Shown here one piece after another: positions 44,808 to 56,949 of a DNA stretch of 64,000 bases. The notes beneath the pieces were generated by a model. The model ran no database searches. It saw only the letters and a list, made by a program, of their open reading frames with translations, and was not told the DNA's origin. Within the stretch, counting starts at the first letter, position 1, and every line of letters starts with the position of its first letter. This stretch comes from Gentiana macrophylla (lineage: Eukaryota > Streptophyta > Magnoliopsida > Gentianales > Gentianaceae): assembly GCA_026214975.1 (NCBI GenBank), contig CM047810.1:40186806-40250805 (forward strand), given 5' to 3'. The position numbers and the translations under genes were made by a program.

Positions 44808-46587
44808 TGTTTAGGGTCAATTTATACGATTTATTACGATATATTTTACGTCAATATTCCCCATATATGGATTGTTTTCATAGATATTGAGCCGTATAGT
44901 TAAATATTGAGTGAATGGTGATTTAAAGAGTTAAATATGAAAACGTATCAATTTATACGATTATTTGATTGTTTTATATGGTTTTGGATATTGTTACGTT
45001 TTTGTGGTGTTTGGATGCAATGTAGATACATGTTTTTGACTTGGAAGAGGATAAAGATGGAGATAAAGCTTGGAATGAAGCTTTCAAGCAGCCGAACTTC
45101 CGACGCAGTTCTTGATATGATATAAAGTGATTTGACTCTCGACCTCAAGAGAAGATTTGTAGGGATTGAAGAGAGGATTCTACAGGATTTTGAATCACTT
45201 CATTCCGACTTACGAGGCCCGAGATATGAGCGTTACAAGTTTGGATGTTGCTTTAAACCATGGAAAATGTCGTAATATACTCGGGATACGACGGGCTAGT
45301 CAAAAAGGCGTTTTCTGAAGAAGAGTCCTTAATGAAAGTTGTAGAGTTTTCCGAGAGCTTAATTATGACATTCGGATCATAATTTTTGGAGGTCTACAAC
45401 TCAAGATATAAATTTTCGAAGTCTTTACGAGCCGGAATCGATTTTCAAAGAAAAAAAATATGCAAAGCAGCCTTAAACGAACGTCCATCTTCTCCAAACT
45501 AGCGTCCGGACCGCTTTTTGTTTCAGCCGACTTACATAAAAAAATCCTAATTAAATTAGGATTCATTCCAGCCGCATATATTATTTAGCCGCCTCTCATA
45601 TAACTATAAATATCAGCCCTCATGCAACCCTAGAAAAGAAAGATATACAAAATATTTCCAGCCGCATTATTGACAGCAGCAGCGGCAGCTTTGAGGTTTT
45701 CAAGGCCGGTCACCCGAGCCTTGTGCTCGGGTGAACCGAGGTTAGATTAGGAGTAGATCATGTAGATTTTCTTTCCCGTTTTCATGGTGATTCAACCTTT
45801 GTATCAAGACTATGTGAGTTTGATTTCTTTCAATTAATTTAATTCCAGTTTTTCTTCATGATTTCTATTTATTTTGTATCTTTTCTATGCGATTTGAATG
45901 CCATGAGAATAGAATTGAAAGATTCGTTTTCGATTGATGTTTATAATACGGAAGTTGCGTAAACCTAAGATCACCATAGAAAGATAGGATCTTTAATCCT
46001 TAGTTATGTGACAAACTAATCGGGTTATTGATCTAGGTTGTTAGGTTCTTTAAAAAACGAGAGTTAATTGAATCTACACCCGAGTTTTGTTTGGTAAATC
46101 AGTCTCAACACTCGAAAGATGAGAGATTGATAAATTGAATTCACTACTGAAGTAGGCTTTCATATCTTGAGAGATAAGTTCACTAAGAGATTAGGGATTT
46201 GTGTCTCGTGAAAGGTGTGAAACCACAAATCGAATTAGAATCATGAGATTAACTAGAATTGAAATCACTTAGGTTTGTACTTTGGTTGTTCCCATGTTTC
46301 CTTAGATTAGTTTGTTAATTTTGTTCTTAGGTTAGATTTATTTTGATTGTTCTTTTATGGTTTTTCTGTTTTTATGTTTTGTCGTTCGTTTATTTGTTTT
46401 TGTTGAGTAGCAATTGGGAGGATTACTAGGATTAGATTCTACATACCTTTTCCCTGTGGATCGATACCTGAACTTACCCTACTTTACTAGCAACAACCCG
46501 ATGTTTTGGTCGGTTAGGAGTTAGTTTGCATGGTAGTTAGGTTTTATAAATTTCTTTTGTTTTTATTGATGCAAAATCTCCGCAACA
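44808..46587 (+). mobile_element. Family Y LTR 2, full length
   Basis: 1780 bp, TGTTTAGGG...CGCAACA. TATA-type CTATAAAT is at 45604-45611. The palindrome TCCTAATTAAATTAGGA lies near 45545-45561. A hairpin TCACCCGAGC-CTTGT-GCTCGGGTGA is at 45710-45734, downstream of the TATA box. Confidence 0.92.
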
Positions 46588-49216
46588 AAAGTGGCGCCGT
46601 TGCCGGGGAATAGGTGTCATGTTGAATCTCGATCTTGTTATTTTCGATTTTGTTACGTTTATTTTTCGTTTTAATAAAAGTAGCGTTTACCAAATTGAGA
46701 GTTTTTATTTTGCCGTGTTTCGATAACCATTGGGTTAAGAATGTGCAAAAGTTTTTACTCAATTTGTTTTACGTGAATCATGTGTTTATGTGTTATCTAA
46801 TCTAACCCTGTGCTGAAATTTGTCTCGCGGGTCATGTGTACGTCTTTGTGATGTTTTGAATTATGAGTTTCTAGGGTTTCTTTGTGTTATTTTCCTGCGT
46901 TTTACATGCGTATTTGTTGTTGGACGCGGCGTCTGTTTGTTGGACGCCTTTGTCGATTCATATCTGCAGGGACGAGCGTTTAGTTTTATGAACGCCCGCC
47001 CGTAGCTGAAATTCGGTGAACGCCCGTTTGAGCTGGATGAACGCCCGTCCGGTCTGAAGGAATGCAATCCAGGTTCTGAATTTCTCTTGATTTGGTTTTT
47101 AATGCTTTTATTTAGTATGGATTGCTGTCATTAGAGCTTCTGTGGCTGTTTATGTTTACATAGATGTCCTGAACTTATAAGTTTTTACCTTTCCATCTAT
47201 GAATCCATGTTAAATAACTGATTAATTTTCATAGGCATGATTCATCTATGCAAGTTATAGTTACTGTCGGTTCTCGTAAGCTATAACTGTTCTTATAGTT
47301 AATTAGTAGCTAATGTCGGTTCCCGTATGCTACATACCGCTCCGATGAATCTTTTAAGCTTTTAAGACTTACGTGCTTCCTTTGTTTTTATAGTTCATAT
47401 GGGTAGCTACTGTCGGTTTTCCGTATGCTACGTCCTTTCTCCATATGAGTTATACATGTTTAGATAGATGACTGTTGGTTTCCATAAGTCTATCACTTTC
47501 GATAAGTCTTAAGGCGCGTCGGCACTAGTGACAGCACTGTCGTTTATCGTAACCTGTCATTATGTGGTAGACGTTTATATATATGTCGTGTTGCATATAG
47601 TGGGCTAGTTTTCTTTCTTTTATTTTCTTTTATTTTTTTGCATATCATATAGGTGCATATCATTTAGTTGCATGTCATCTAGTTGCATTGTTTTTCTATT
47701 TTTCCTTTATTTTTTTTGAGTGTAGTTAACTGTCGGTTTCCGTAATACTACCTCGTTTTTATTTTATTTTTAAGATTTTTCACGTAGATTGCATTGTAAT
47801 GCATTTTCATATAGTTGCACCTAGCCTACTATTTTGTAATATTTCATGTATATTTTCCATCTTTATTTGAGCTTAATTTGAAAAATCTCTATAACCTTTC
47901 TTTTCTGTGCTTTATATGTTATCTTCCCTATCCCCGAGGTATTTCATGTTTGTCAAGTGTGCGAGGATAGATTCGATAGCGTTTGTGACCTTTAGGCGAT
48001 ATCGGTTTTTTCGGTGGATGGTCCACGATTTCATCGAGTTCGTCAGGCATTTCTGGATTTGGACAGCTGACACTTCCAGAACTGCCACTTTCGAAATCCA
48101 ATCAGCTAAGTACTCTTACCTTTTATTTATTTTCTGCATAACTTGAGGACAAGTTGCAATCTAAGTGTGGGGGAAGGGATAGATGATTTATGTATCTACT
48201 TTCATTTGCTCATATTAGTTATAATTTTCTATGAAAAGTGCTAAATTTTCAAAAAAATTTTGTTTAGTCCTGAGTAACATTTCACTGGCATGCTAGTTTT
48301 ATAATCTGGCACCTTTAGTTGTTATCAGTAGTCATATCATGTTCTAAGAATAGGTTTAGTAATTCGATACTCACTTGAACTTCATTTCACGAACCTATTA
48401 GATGAAGAGCCAAATATAGAATAGTTTCCGGTTAGTTAAAGGAAAGTTAATTCTTGATACAGATAACACTTATTTAGCATTAATGAAAGTTAAGAACTTG
48501 TGCTATACTCACAGTTAGAATCTCAGTACCTTAGTGTTCTTGAGAACTTTGAGAGTCTTGAATGTGTTAGAAATATATTTGACCGCGAGTTTCCGAAGAG
48601 TTTGAAAAATATATATATATCTATAAATAATAAATGAATAAAATTTCTTTGCGGGAATTTTGTTTGTATTTATCACCTCGAGTCCATTTGGATACTGCCC
48701 CAATTGGGGAGTGTGGTTTACCTTGGACAGTATGGGTTTGAGGGATCTCAGGGTGACTGCCTCTAATGTAGGGGAGAGTGTTATACTTTTGAGACGCGAC
48801 GATAGGAATAATAAAATATAAAATATACGCTTTTTGGAACTCTAAGTCAAGTTGATCTAAACCCAGTAGAGACCCGAGAGGCATTTTCTTGGCACTAAGT
48901 AAAGGAATTTAATTGTGAGTTGGTTACTATGTTCTTGGTAATTAGTTTTTGTTAGGTAAGTGCTGTAGATAGAATGAAGTTTTCGTTTATTTAACCGGAT
49001 AAACTGTTAGTGCTTGATGTATTATATCGAGAGAGGATCGGTGGAAGTTTAGTAGGTTCTCGCACACACATCACCGAGTGAGGTCGATTCTTTGAATATA
49101 TACTAGCTTGTCATGATTTTGACTATATCTCGTGTAAAGGTTATGTGGATTCTTGATGGTATGTTCTTGTTTTGTTTTACTCGAGGGGACGAGCAAAAGT
49201 TTAAGTGTGGGGGTGT
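46588..49216 (+). other. Family Y internal domain 2
   Basis: Near-identical to domain 1. It has a perfect tRNA-Asp primer site TGGCGCCGTTGCCGGGGA (46592-46609), an internal polypurine-like signature at 48142-48178 and the true polypurine context at 49183-49216. Differences from domain 1 are clustered small changes and indels. Confidence 0.8.
47255..47751 (+). ncRNA. Five-hairpin array in Y internal domain 2 (candidate structured RNA)
   Basis: Hairpins are at 47255-47286, 47306-47333, 47396-47447, 47463-47494 and 47722-47751. The third pairs better than its domain 1 counterpart: GTAGCTAC/GTA-T-GCTAC, with the C-G closing pair present. Confidence 0.55.
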
Positions 49217-50998
49217 TGTTTAGGGTCAATTTATACGATTTATTACGATATATTTTACGTCAATATTCCCCATATATGGATTATTTTCATAGATATTGAG
49301 CCGTATAGTTAAATATTGAGTGAATGGTGATTTAAAGAGTTAAATATGAAAACGTATCAATTTATACGATTATTTGATTGTTTTATATGGTTTTGGATAT
49401 TGTTACATTTTTGTGGTGTTTGGATGCAATGTAGATACATGTTTTTGACTTGGAAGAGGATAAAGATGGAGATAAAGCTTGGAATGAAGCTTTCAAGCAG
49501 CCGAACTTCCGACGCAGTTCTTGATATGATATAAAGTGATTTGACTCTCGACCTCAAGAGAAGATTTGTAGGGATTGAAGAGAGGATTCTACAGGATTTT
49601 GAATCACTTCATTCCGACTTACGAGGCCCGAGATATGAGCGTTACAAGTTTGGATGTCTGTTCTTTAAACATTGGAAAATGTCGTAATATACTCGGGATA
49701 CGACGGGCTAGTCAAAAGGCGTTTTTCGAAGAAGAGTCCTTAATGAAAGTTGTAGAGTTTTCCGAGAGCTTAATTATGACATTCGGATCATAATTTTTGG
49801 AGGTCTACAACTCAAGATATAAATTTTCAAGTCTTTACGAGCCGAATCGATTTTCAAAGAAAAACACCATGCAAAGCAGCTTAAACGAACGTCCATCTTC
49901 TCCAAACTAGCGTCCGGACCGCTTTTTGTTTCAGCCGACTTACATAAAAAAATCCTAATTAAATTAGGATTCATTCCAGCCGCATATATTATTTAGCCGC
50001 CTCTCATATAACTATAAATATCAGCCCTCATGCAACCCTAGAAAAGAAAGATATACAAAATATTTCCAGCCGCATTATTGACAAAGAGTTAGTGTGCGGC
50101 TTTGAGGAGTTTTCAAGGCCGGTCACCCGAGCCTTGTGCTCGGGTGAACCGAGGTTAGATTAGGAGTAGATCATGTAGATTTTCTTTCCCGTTTTCATGG
50201 TGATTCAACCTTTGTATCAAGACTATGTGAGTTTGATTTCTTTCAATTAATTTAATTCAGCTTTTTCTTCATGATTTCTATTTATTTTGTATCTTTTCTA
50301 TGCGATTTGAATGCCATGAGAATAGAATTGAAAGATTCGTTTTCGATTGATGTTTATAATACGGAAGTTGCGTAAACCTAAGATCACCATAGAAAGATAG
50401 GATCTTTAATCCTTAGTTATGTGACAAACTAATCGGGTTATTGATCTAGGTTGTTAGGTTCTTTAAAAAACGAGAGTTAATTGAATCTACACCGAGTTTT
50501 GTTTGGTAAATCAGTCTCAACACTCGAAAGATGAGAGATTGATAAATTGAATTCACTACGGAAGTAGGCTTTCATATCTTGAGAGATAAGTTCACTAAGA
50601 GATTAGGGATTTGTGTCTCGTGAAAGGGTGAAACCACAAATCGAATTAGAATCATGAGATTAACTAGAATTGAAATCACTTAGGTTTGTACTTTGGTTGT
50701 TCCCATGTTTCCTTAGATTAGTTTGTTAATTTTGTTCTTAGGTTAGATTTATTTTGATTGTTCTTTTATGGTTTTTCTGTTTTTATGTTTTGTCGTTCGT
50801 TTATTTGTTTTTGTTGAGTAGCAATTGGGAGGATTACTAGGATTAGATTCTACATACCTTTTCCCTGTGGATCGATACCTGAACTTACCCTACTTTACTA
50901 GCAACAACCCGATGTTTTGGTCGGTTAGGAGTTAGTTTGCATGGTAGTTAGGTTTTATAAATTTCTTTTGTTTTTATTGATGCAAAATCTCCGCAACA
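49217..50998 (+). mobile_element. Family Y LTR 3, full length
   Basis: 1782 bp, nearly identical to LTR 2. It ends CCGCAACA at 50998, followed by the ATTAT target duplication. The R-region hairpin is at 50123-50147. Confidence 0.92.
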
Positions 50999-52505
50999 AT
51001 TATATATACTTTATATTAAATCACATGTTTATAGTGTTTATTTAATGTTATGTGATTTATAAGATATAATTTAGTATTTAACTATTTTTATTATTAAAAT
51101 ATAATCTACTGTGCGATAATTATTGATTTTATAGATTACGGTGAATCGGAGGATATCTACCGACAAAGGAAGTAAATCTCAAGATAAATAGGAGCAGAAT
51201 CGGATTCATTAAAAGATCGAGATTGACGTAGCACGAAGCGTGGAGTAAGGAACAAGAAAAGCCAGCGAGCCAATCAGAAGGCAGTGAGCTCGCTGGCAGC
51301 GAGCCCATGATTCGCTGGGGGAGAGTTCGCGAAATCTCGAGGATCGGCTGAGGGTTATCTCTACACATTTTAGGGTTTTCGAATCTATTTTTAGGTCGGC
51401 CTAAACTCCTATATAAAGGCCTGAGCACGAATTTTATTAGTTACACTTTTAGAACACCTTAGATTACGCTTTACAAAATACAATACTATATCTTAGCTTT
51501 ATTTTATTATGTTTCTTCATCACGGAGGCGATGGATTCATCGATTAGAGATCGCATTGAGGACCCTCCATCTACGAGGGTAATGCCTATCCAAATATGTT
51601 GTTTTTATTCGTAGATCTATTTTATTTCGTTATGGAGTAGTGTTTGTGTATTGATTTCGTGATGTAGTTAATTAACAAACCCATATTCATGTAGCTCTGA
51701 GCCGTACAAAGGCGTTTTATGAGAGAATCTGGGGCAGCTCTGGTCTCGCTGGCAGCGAGCCTATGTCTCGCTGGTAGCCATCCAGGCCGTTTCCATGATT
51801 TCTTTGTGAACGACTTCGGCTACGTCGTGCTTTCTGTTTTTCATATAAACATGTAATAGATCCGGCCAATTTGTTACATCGTTCTCGTAAATTAATATGA
51901 TATATTGTGAAAATTGTCATGTTACTAGGACATTAGTTAGCCGATCGTTTAGGAGGTGTGCCAACGCGTCCCCGGTGGTTGCCTAGACGAGGTGACGATT
52001 TTAGATCGGCATCCCTAGTTTGGTATAGCATGCTTGTTATATGATGTTCTATCCTGTCCAAGGAAGGATTCGTAATTAAGCATAAGGATCTTCTATCCGT
52101 TCACGAATTAGATCCAGTTTAGGGGATGACTCCCGTAGTCAAAATTTAATCAATCCTAATGTCTTTTCTGTCTCGACTTAGATATACATATATGGGGGAG
52201 TAATTATTACTAGCGTAATCAATACCGTTTGTTAGAGTCTTATAAAACCTTAAAAATAAGTGTTTTAGTATTTGTGTCGTATTGTTAGTTTCTGTGTTTT
52301 CTATCGTGTCAACCTTTATCTCTACGTTATAGTTGGTCGTAGACCGCCCCTTTAATCTATTTTTAGTTTAATAATGTTGTACTTGTTTAAGCCGAGTCTC
52401 TGTGGGATCGACCTCGACTCTATCTAGCTATACTACGATTGAACCTAGTTCTCTTGCTAGTTGGTTATTTAGGTATCGAGTATTTTATTACTTGACCCAA
52501 CATCA
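50999..52505 (+). mobile_element. Element G 3' LTR, remainder
   Basis: It continues the G LTR from the equivalent of 25943 to the end at CATCA (52505); the first five bases are the Y target duplication. The upstream palindrome GCTCGCTGGCAGCGAGC (about 51288-51304) and the TATA box (about 51410-51420) are conserved from the 5' LTR. Confidence 0.9.
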
Positions 52506-53515
52506 CTCACATACCTTGTTACGATCATTTCTGGATTAAAGATCACGGTTTCTTTCCTCATGGTAGTCTGTTAATATATTGACCTCAAATTCTGTTATTT
52601 CTCACATATCACATGTTCACAGATATTCGAGAGCTTGGATTGCACAAAATCATGGCTAGATCCACAAGTGCATTGTTGAGAACGAGGAGGCTCTTCAATT
52701 ACTATGAGAATCGCCATCTTATACGGTTCATGGTGTGAAAGAGTTTTTGCAACGAATTGATCATAGGCATACTAACACCAAAGAGGCAGGTTTGACTAGC
52801 TTATCTTTATGGATCATAATAAAGAATATTTTAAACACAAGGCCACTTCAAAGAGAGTGCGAAATTCTATACAACTTTTTCATGATGATTTATGCGATCC
52901 CTAGACTGAGCCTGAGGGGATGGAGGATTTTGTTGTGGATTATTTCGTCATATTTATTCTGTTAATGGGAAGGCTATGGATCATGTCATCTTAGCTTTGC
53001 AGATCTCTCTGTGAAACAACAACATTGTTTATCGAATCCTTTCACTAAAAAAGGAATTATTACCGTGATTAAGCAGTTACAGGGGCAGAAATAACTAATA
53101 CCGGATGGTATATTTGTTATTTTTCTTCAAAAATATTGGCATATTCTAGTCTCTAATGTCTTGCATGCTGTTCTGGATGTGTTGAATAACGGAGTAGCCA
53201 TGAGACACATTTATGAGACTTATTTATATCTTTACTCCCAAGGGTGGGCATACTCACGGTTATGACCGAGTTCCAACAAATTTTGTTATGAAATTCCATA
53301 TAAAAGCTTATTTATCGGGTGATCGTCAATAGGTTGAAGTTAGTTATAGGCGAGGTTATTTCTGGAAATCAGAGCACTTTTATCTCAGGGAGGTTGATTA
53401 TATACGATGTGCTCATAGCATTTGAGTCCTTTCATTCGTTGAAGGAATGAGCGCATTGGTGTCATAGCCATGCGACCATTAAACTTGATATGGCCAAAGC
53501 CAAGTATTTTGTACC
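52506..53515 (+). pseudogene. LINE fragment 5: end of endonuclease and start of reverse transcriptase
   Basis: LINE reading resumes across the G insertion (VKWAH before, HIPCYDHFW after). About 52975-53290 contains NPFTKKEIITVIKQLQ, PDG and FLQKYWH, the N-terminal RT block of L1 (PFTxxEIxxA...PDGxxxxFYxxxW). About 53335-53420 reads VISGNQSTFISGRLII and DVLIAFESFHSLK, matching the SxxQSAFxxGRxIxDNxLxAxE motif. About 53480-53510 reads KLDMAKA (KLDMxKAYD), where homology stops before the first catalytic Asp block is complete. Many stops and frameshifts are present. The catalytic FADD region and everything 3' are absent. Confidence 0.75.
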
Positions 53516-54004
53516 ATTTAATTTCATGGTAGTAATATGGAGAAAAAGGATTCTCTCCAATTGAATATGTTTTTGCAGTTGTCTGTACATACGAAATTTA
53601 TCTAGATGTAGAATCAACCATTTAAGAATGAAGAAGAAGAAAGAAGAATCGAGCCTCTAAAACCATGTAAAATATATGGGAATGAAAGGTAGAACTCAAC
53701 GATTGATGATAAAAGAGTTTCTCTTCCATTTATACTCCAACTCTTTGAATAGTGAGGTTTAAATAGGTTAAATAAACATAAGATTTTGAAAATTTCCGTT
53801 AGGAGGGGATTAGACACCAAACCACTTACTAAAAGAAGAAAGAGCCATTGAACAATGGTGCAAAACAAATTACAAACTAACCAAGCTGTGTAGTGACCAG
53901 CGAAATTGAGTTTTATCATAGTTGAGTCCTATCACGTCCAAATCCTATCCACATGAATCTTTTCCCTACTGAGTACCACACAAGTGAATTTTATCTCAAC
54001 TGAT
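53516..54004. other. Unassigned AT-rich sequence, possible reversed small LTR
   Basis: 53666-53935 starts TGTAAAATATATGGG and ends GAGTCCTATCA. It is preceded on the left (reverse sense) by a weak tRNA-iMet-like site. No target duplication or second LTR was found, so the LTR reading is tentative. Confidence 0.25.
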
Positions 54005-54370
54005 TTCTTCAACAGTCGGTTTTATGCCTATGTGCTAGGTTTCAAGTTGATCTAAAAGTATCTCACCACAATGATGTCAAAAGACTGTTTAGATACTTAG
54101 TACACACACCCACTTTTGGCTTTAAATTATTCTACTTTCACCTTATATGCTTACATTGATGCTGAATTTGAAGGCAGTAGAGTTGATAGAAAAATCACAA
54201 CTGGAACTTCTATATTCCTGGGAAACATGTCGGTTTCATGGTTCTCTAAAAAAACAACCTAGTGTTGCTCTTAGTATCACTGAATCCGAATACGTGGCCT
54301 TAAGTAATTGTTGTGCTCAACGCATATGGATCAAGAAACAGCTCTCTGATTTAACATTTTCGTGCCAATT
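54005..54370 (+). pseudogene. Copia RT/RNase H fragment, cut by the chromovirus
   Basis: Frame-corrected reading gives CARFQVDLKVSHHNDVKRLFRYL, then AYIDAEFEGSRVDRKITTGTSIF, then VSWFSKKQPSVALSITESEYVAL, then CCAQRIWIKKQLSDL. This is the classic end of Copia reverse transcriptase and RNase H. The carboxylate residues of RNase H (YxDAD-like, ESEY) are recognisable. It is interrupted at 54371 by the Tekay-like LTR, and its 3' part would lie beyond the window. Confidence 0.8.
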
Positions 54371-56853
54371 TGTAATATTCCGATTTTCGGGAAAGGGCAG
54401 ACGTGTCATTTTGCGAAAACGGAATATCGGGTTCGGTTCCTTTTAATCGGAGTTTAAGTATTGGTTAAATTATACATATATTTTTCGAGATATGTATATA
54501 CATTAAGAAAAAAAAAAATCGATTAGTAAGGGTGATTAAGGAAAATCGGTGATTAGGTAATAATTGGGATTTTTCCTATTTAAGGAAAAATAAACCTAAT
54601 CACTCCCTAACTTAATCATATTTTCAATCCTCGATATTTTTACATTTTCTGCGTGTGAGCTTGAGAGAAAGAGGTGAGATACTTTCATCGATATACGAGT
54701 CGATTCTTGATCGCTTTCGATTTTGAGAGAAGCGCCGGAATCGTCGTGAAAAGGCGTCGCCGCTTTGATGATCGAAAGTTAAAGCTTTGGATAAGGTATG
54801 AATTTCGCCCCTAAGGGCTGTTTTGATCGTTTATGGTGATCTTTTGTTCGTAGAATCGTAGTTTGATCGTTTTAGAAGCCTTTGATCGATTCTAATTCGT
54901 TTTTGGGATTGGTCATCTAGGTGGTTGTGTAAAAGACTCTGTTTTGCTGCAGAATTTCGGAGTTGAAGATTGAAATTTTTGCTTGTTAAGGTAAGAAGGT
55001 CTTCCTACACGTTAATTATGGCTTATAGGGTTTAAGTTGTGATTTTGTTGAGATTATGATGAAGTATAAGGGTATTCAACTGTATTAAATTGGCTATTGT
55101 TGAAGTTATTTTTATAAATGTTGTCGCTATGTTTGCGAAGCAATTTGTTGTTGTCGAAGAAAGATGATGTTATTTTATTATTATTTTTATATATGAAATC
55201 TTCCAATTGCCGTAAATGATGCCGGAAATAGAAAAGAGAGAGAGGGTCGTCGCTGGTCAATTAGCAAGTAGAAGGGTTGCTTGCTTTCGGTTGTGTGAGT
55301 CTATTATAATTTATCTTTAGGTTTAGAATAGTACTTGGCCCAATTAGTAGCAGGAGATAGAATGTGTAATATTTATTTATTTATTATGTTTCTTTGTTTC
55401 ACCTTTTCTTTGATATACAAATTTTGTTTTAGTATTATGTTTAGTCTTGGACAACATTGAGGTTGTAGGTTCCCAGCAGAAACAAAAAAAAGGTCGGCTA
55501 TCTATAAACTAAATAAAATAAAATAAATAAATAGTAGGGATATTAAGCTTGTAGCAGTGTTATACTTCTGCGTAGTAACTATGTGTGTGGTACCATTCTT
55601 TCCAGAAAGAAAATTATAGTATATATAGTCGTGTGTGCTATTGCGTTGTGCAGGTTTCATTCCCGAAAATCTAAATGTATGATTTGGTAGATGATAATTA
55701 CATGGTAAAATGTTATATTGAATGATACTGTATCAAAAGAGCTTAAATAAAATTAAATGAAAACGAACAAGCTTCGATTGAACTTCTGATTCGTTCAGTT
55801 AAAACACCGAATGTACTCTTAAAGGGAGTTGAAGTTTGGATCCGTCAGAAGGACATGAAAGGGCTTGTGCTTTGATGAATTAGAATTCATCAATGTCTGT
55901 GTAATTGATAGGATGTGATGTTTAGCTGTCTAAGTGAGGGAGTAGAGTCGTTAAGGTGAGCTTTTATGCTGAAAACTCTTAGGTGGCTAGTTAATTCACC
56001 TTAATAAGTACATAAGTGTAGTAAAAGCTAAAACGTCATCTATTCTCGGTTAGGCACTGATTCGTATCGGCGATGTGATACGTTCAGTAAAAGCGAACAA
56101 CGTTGCTGGCCTATAAACGGCTAAATGGCAGTGGAGGAAATTCGCCGAACGTATATGCATACCGGGGAGATCCCGGGACTACTGGTGCTAATCACCGTAG
56201 TTGGCAAGTACATCTCGTGGTGGAATTTTCACCATGCATTGTAATCTTGGGTAATGATGTAACAAAGATAAGCTAAGCTAGAAACGTATAGTCATGCGCG
56301 TGTTGATGGACATGAAATGAACCCTAGATTGAGTCGGTTTTATAAAGATAACCCTCATAATAAAATCTGTTAATAATAGCCTTAATTAAATTGTAGCTTC
56401 TACCTCTTACTTTGTACAAATGTACTTACCTCAAATGCATGTTTATTTATGTGTTTGGGGAGAGAAGACGAACAGGTAAACTCGGAGTACGAGGAGGACT
56501 TTGATGACGACGTTTGAGGACGCCGGACTTGAAGCCCTTGACTATTTATTTACATTTATTTCCTAGACTTGATTTATCATTGGAACCTTGTAGTTTACTT
56601 TTAGTTTTGAGATTCGTACTTTTGAATTCGTTTGGTCTTCCAATGTAATAAGTATTACATTTTCTTTTCTTTTTCTTTAGTTATTTCTATTCTTGGTTGT
56701 TGAAGAAATTACCCGAGTCTTTTTGCTTCCATTTGCTTTAATTTGATACGACGTAGTAGAGGCTTACGTGTAATATTAGATTTATTTAATGTTATGCGTG
56801 CCGAACGTTTCGTTTCCGGATAAGGACTCGGTGTCCGGGAACGGGGCGTTACA
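54371..56853 (+). mobile_element. Chromovirus 5' LTR
   Basis: 2483 bp, TGTAATATTCCG...GGGGCGTTACA. The same sequence starts again at 62000. Small ORFs inside are not genes. Confidence 0.92.
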
Positions 56854-56855
56854 GT

Positions 56856-56866
56856 TGGTATCAGAG
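56856..56866 (+). promoter_or_regulatory. Chromovirus primer binding site (tRNA-iMet)
   Basis: TGGTATCAGAG lies two bases after the LTR end. It is a perfect match to the initiator-Met tRNA complement. Confidence 0.92.
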
Positions 56867-56949
56867 AAAAGTATCTTTTAGGCATCCTTTCTTTAAGATA
56901 AGTTTTCTTTAGACCTCTTAGTGACGTTTTGGTTTTCTTGATCATCAGG

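Larger units (their letters stand above)
41149..50998 (+). mobile_element. Family Y tandem array: LTR-internal-LTR-internal-LTR, coding-free
   Basis: Perfect ATTAT duplication (41144-41148, 50999-51003). There are three LTRs (41149-42180, 44808-46587, 49217-50998) and two internal domains (42181-44807, 46588-49216). Each internal domain has its own tRNA-Asp primer site and polypurine tract. No gag or pol motif exists in either 2.6-kb internal domain, so it is a large non-autonomous derivative (LARD-like). The array shares one target duplication, so it arose from one insertion followed by unequal LTR-LTR recombination, or was integrated as a tandem. Confidence 0.92.
25885..52505 (+). mobile_element. 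Element G: Athila-like Gypsy element with three nested insertions
   Basis: It is bounded by TGATGACGG (25885) and CATCA (52505) with a perfect CTCAC duplication (25880-25884, 52506-52510). LINE homology resumes directly after it. Own parts: 5' LTR 25885-27493, primer site 27500, gag about 28064-29280, integrase about 29281-30555, 3' non-coding sequence to 41085 with a polypurine tract at 41072-41085, and a 3' LTR split as 41086-41148 plus 51004-52505. Inserted within it: P (30713-37816), X copy D (38802-40738) and the Y array (41149-50998). Without insertions it is under 8 kb. Protease, RT and RNase H are missing. Confidence 0.9.

Noticed and set aside
53666..53935. Possible short reversed Copia LTR next to the RNase H fragment
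   Set aside because: It has TG...CA ends but no target duplication, no partner LTR and only a weak primer-site match. It is kept as unassigned.
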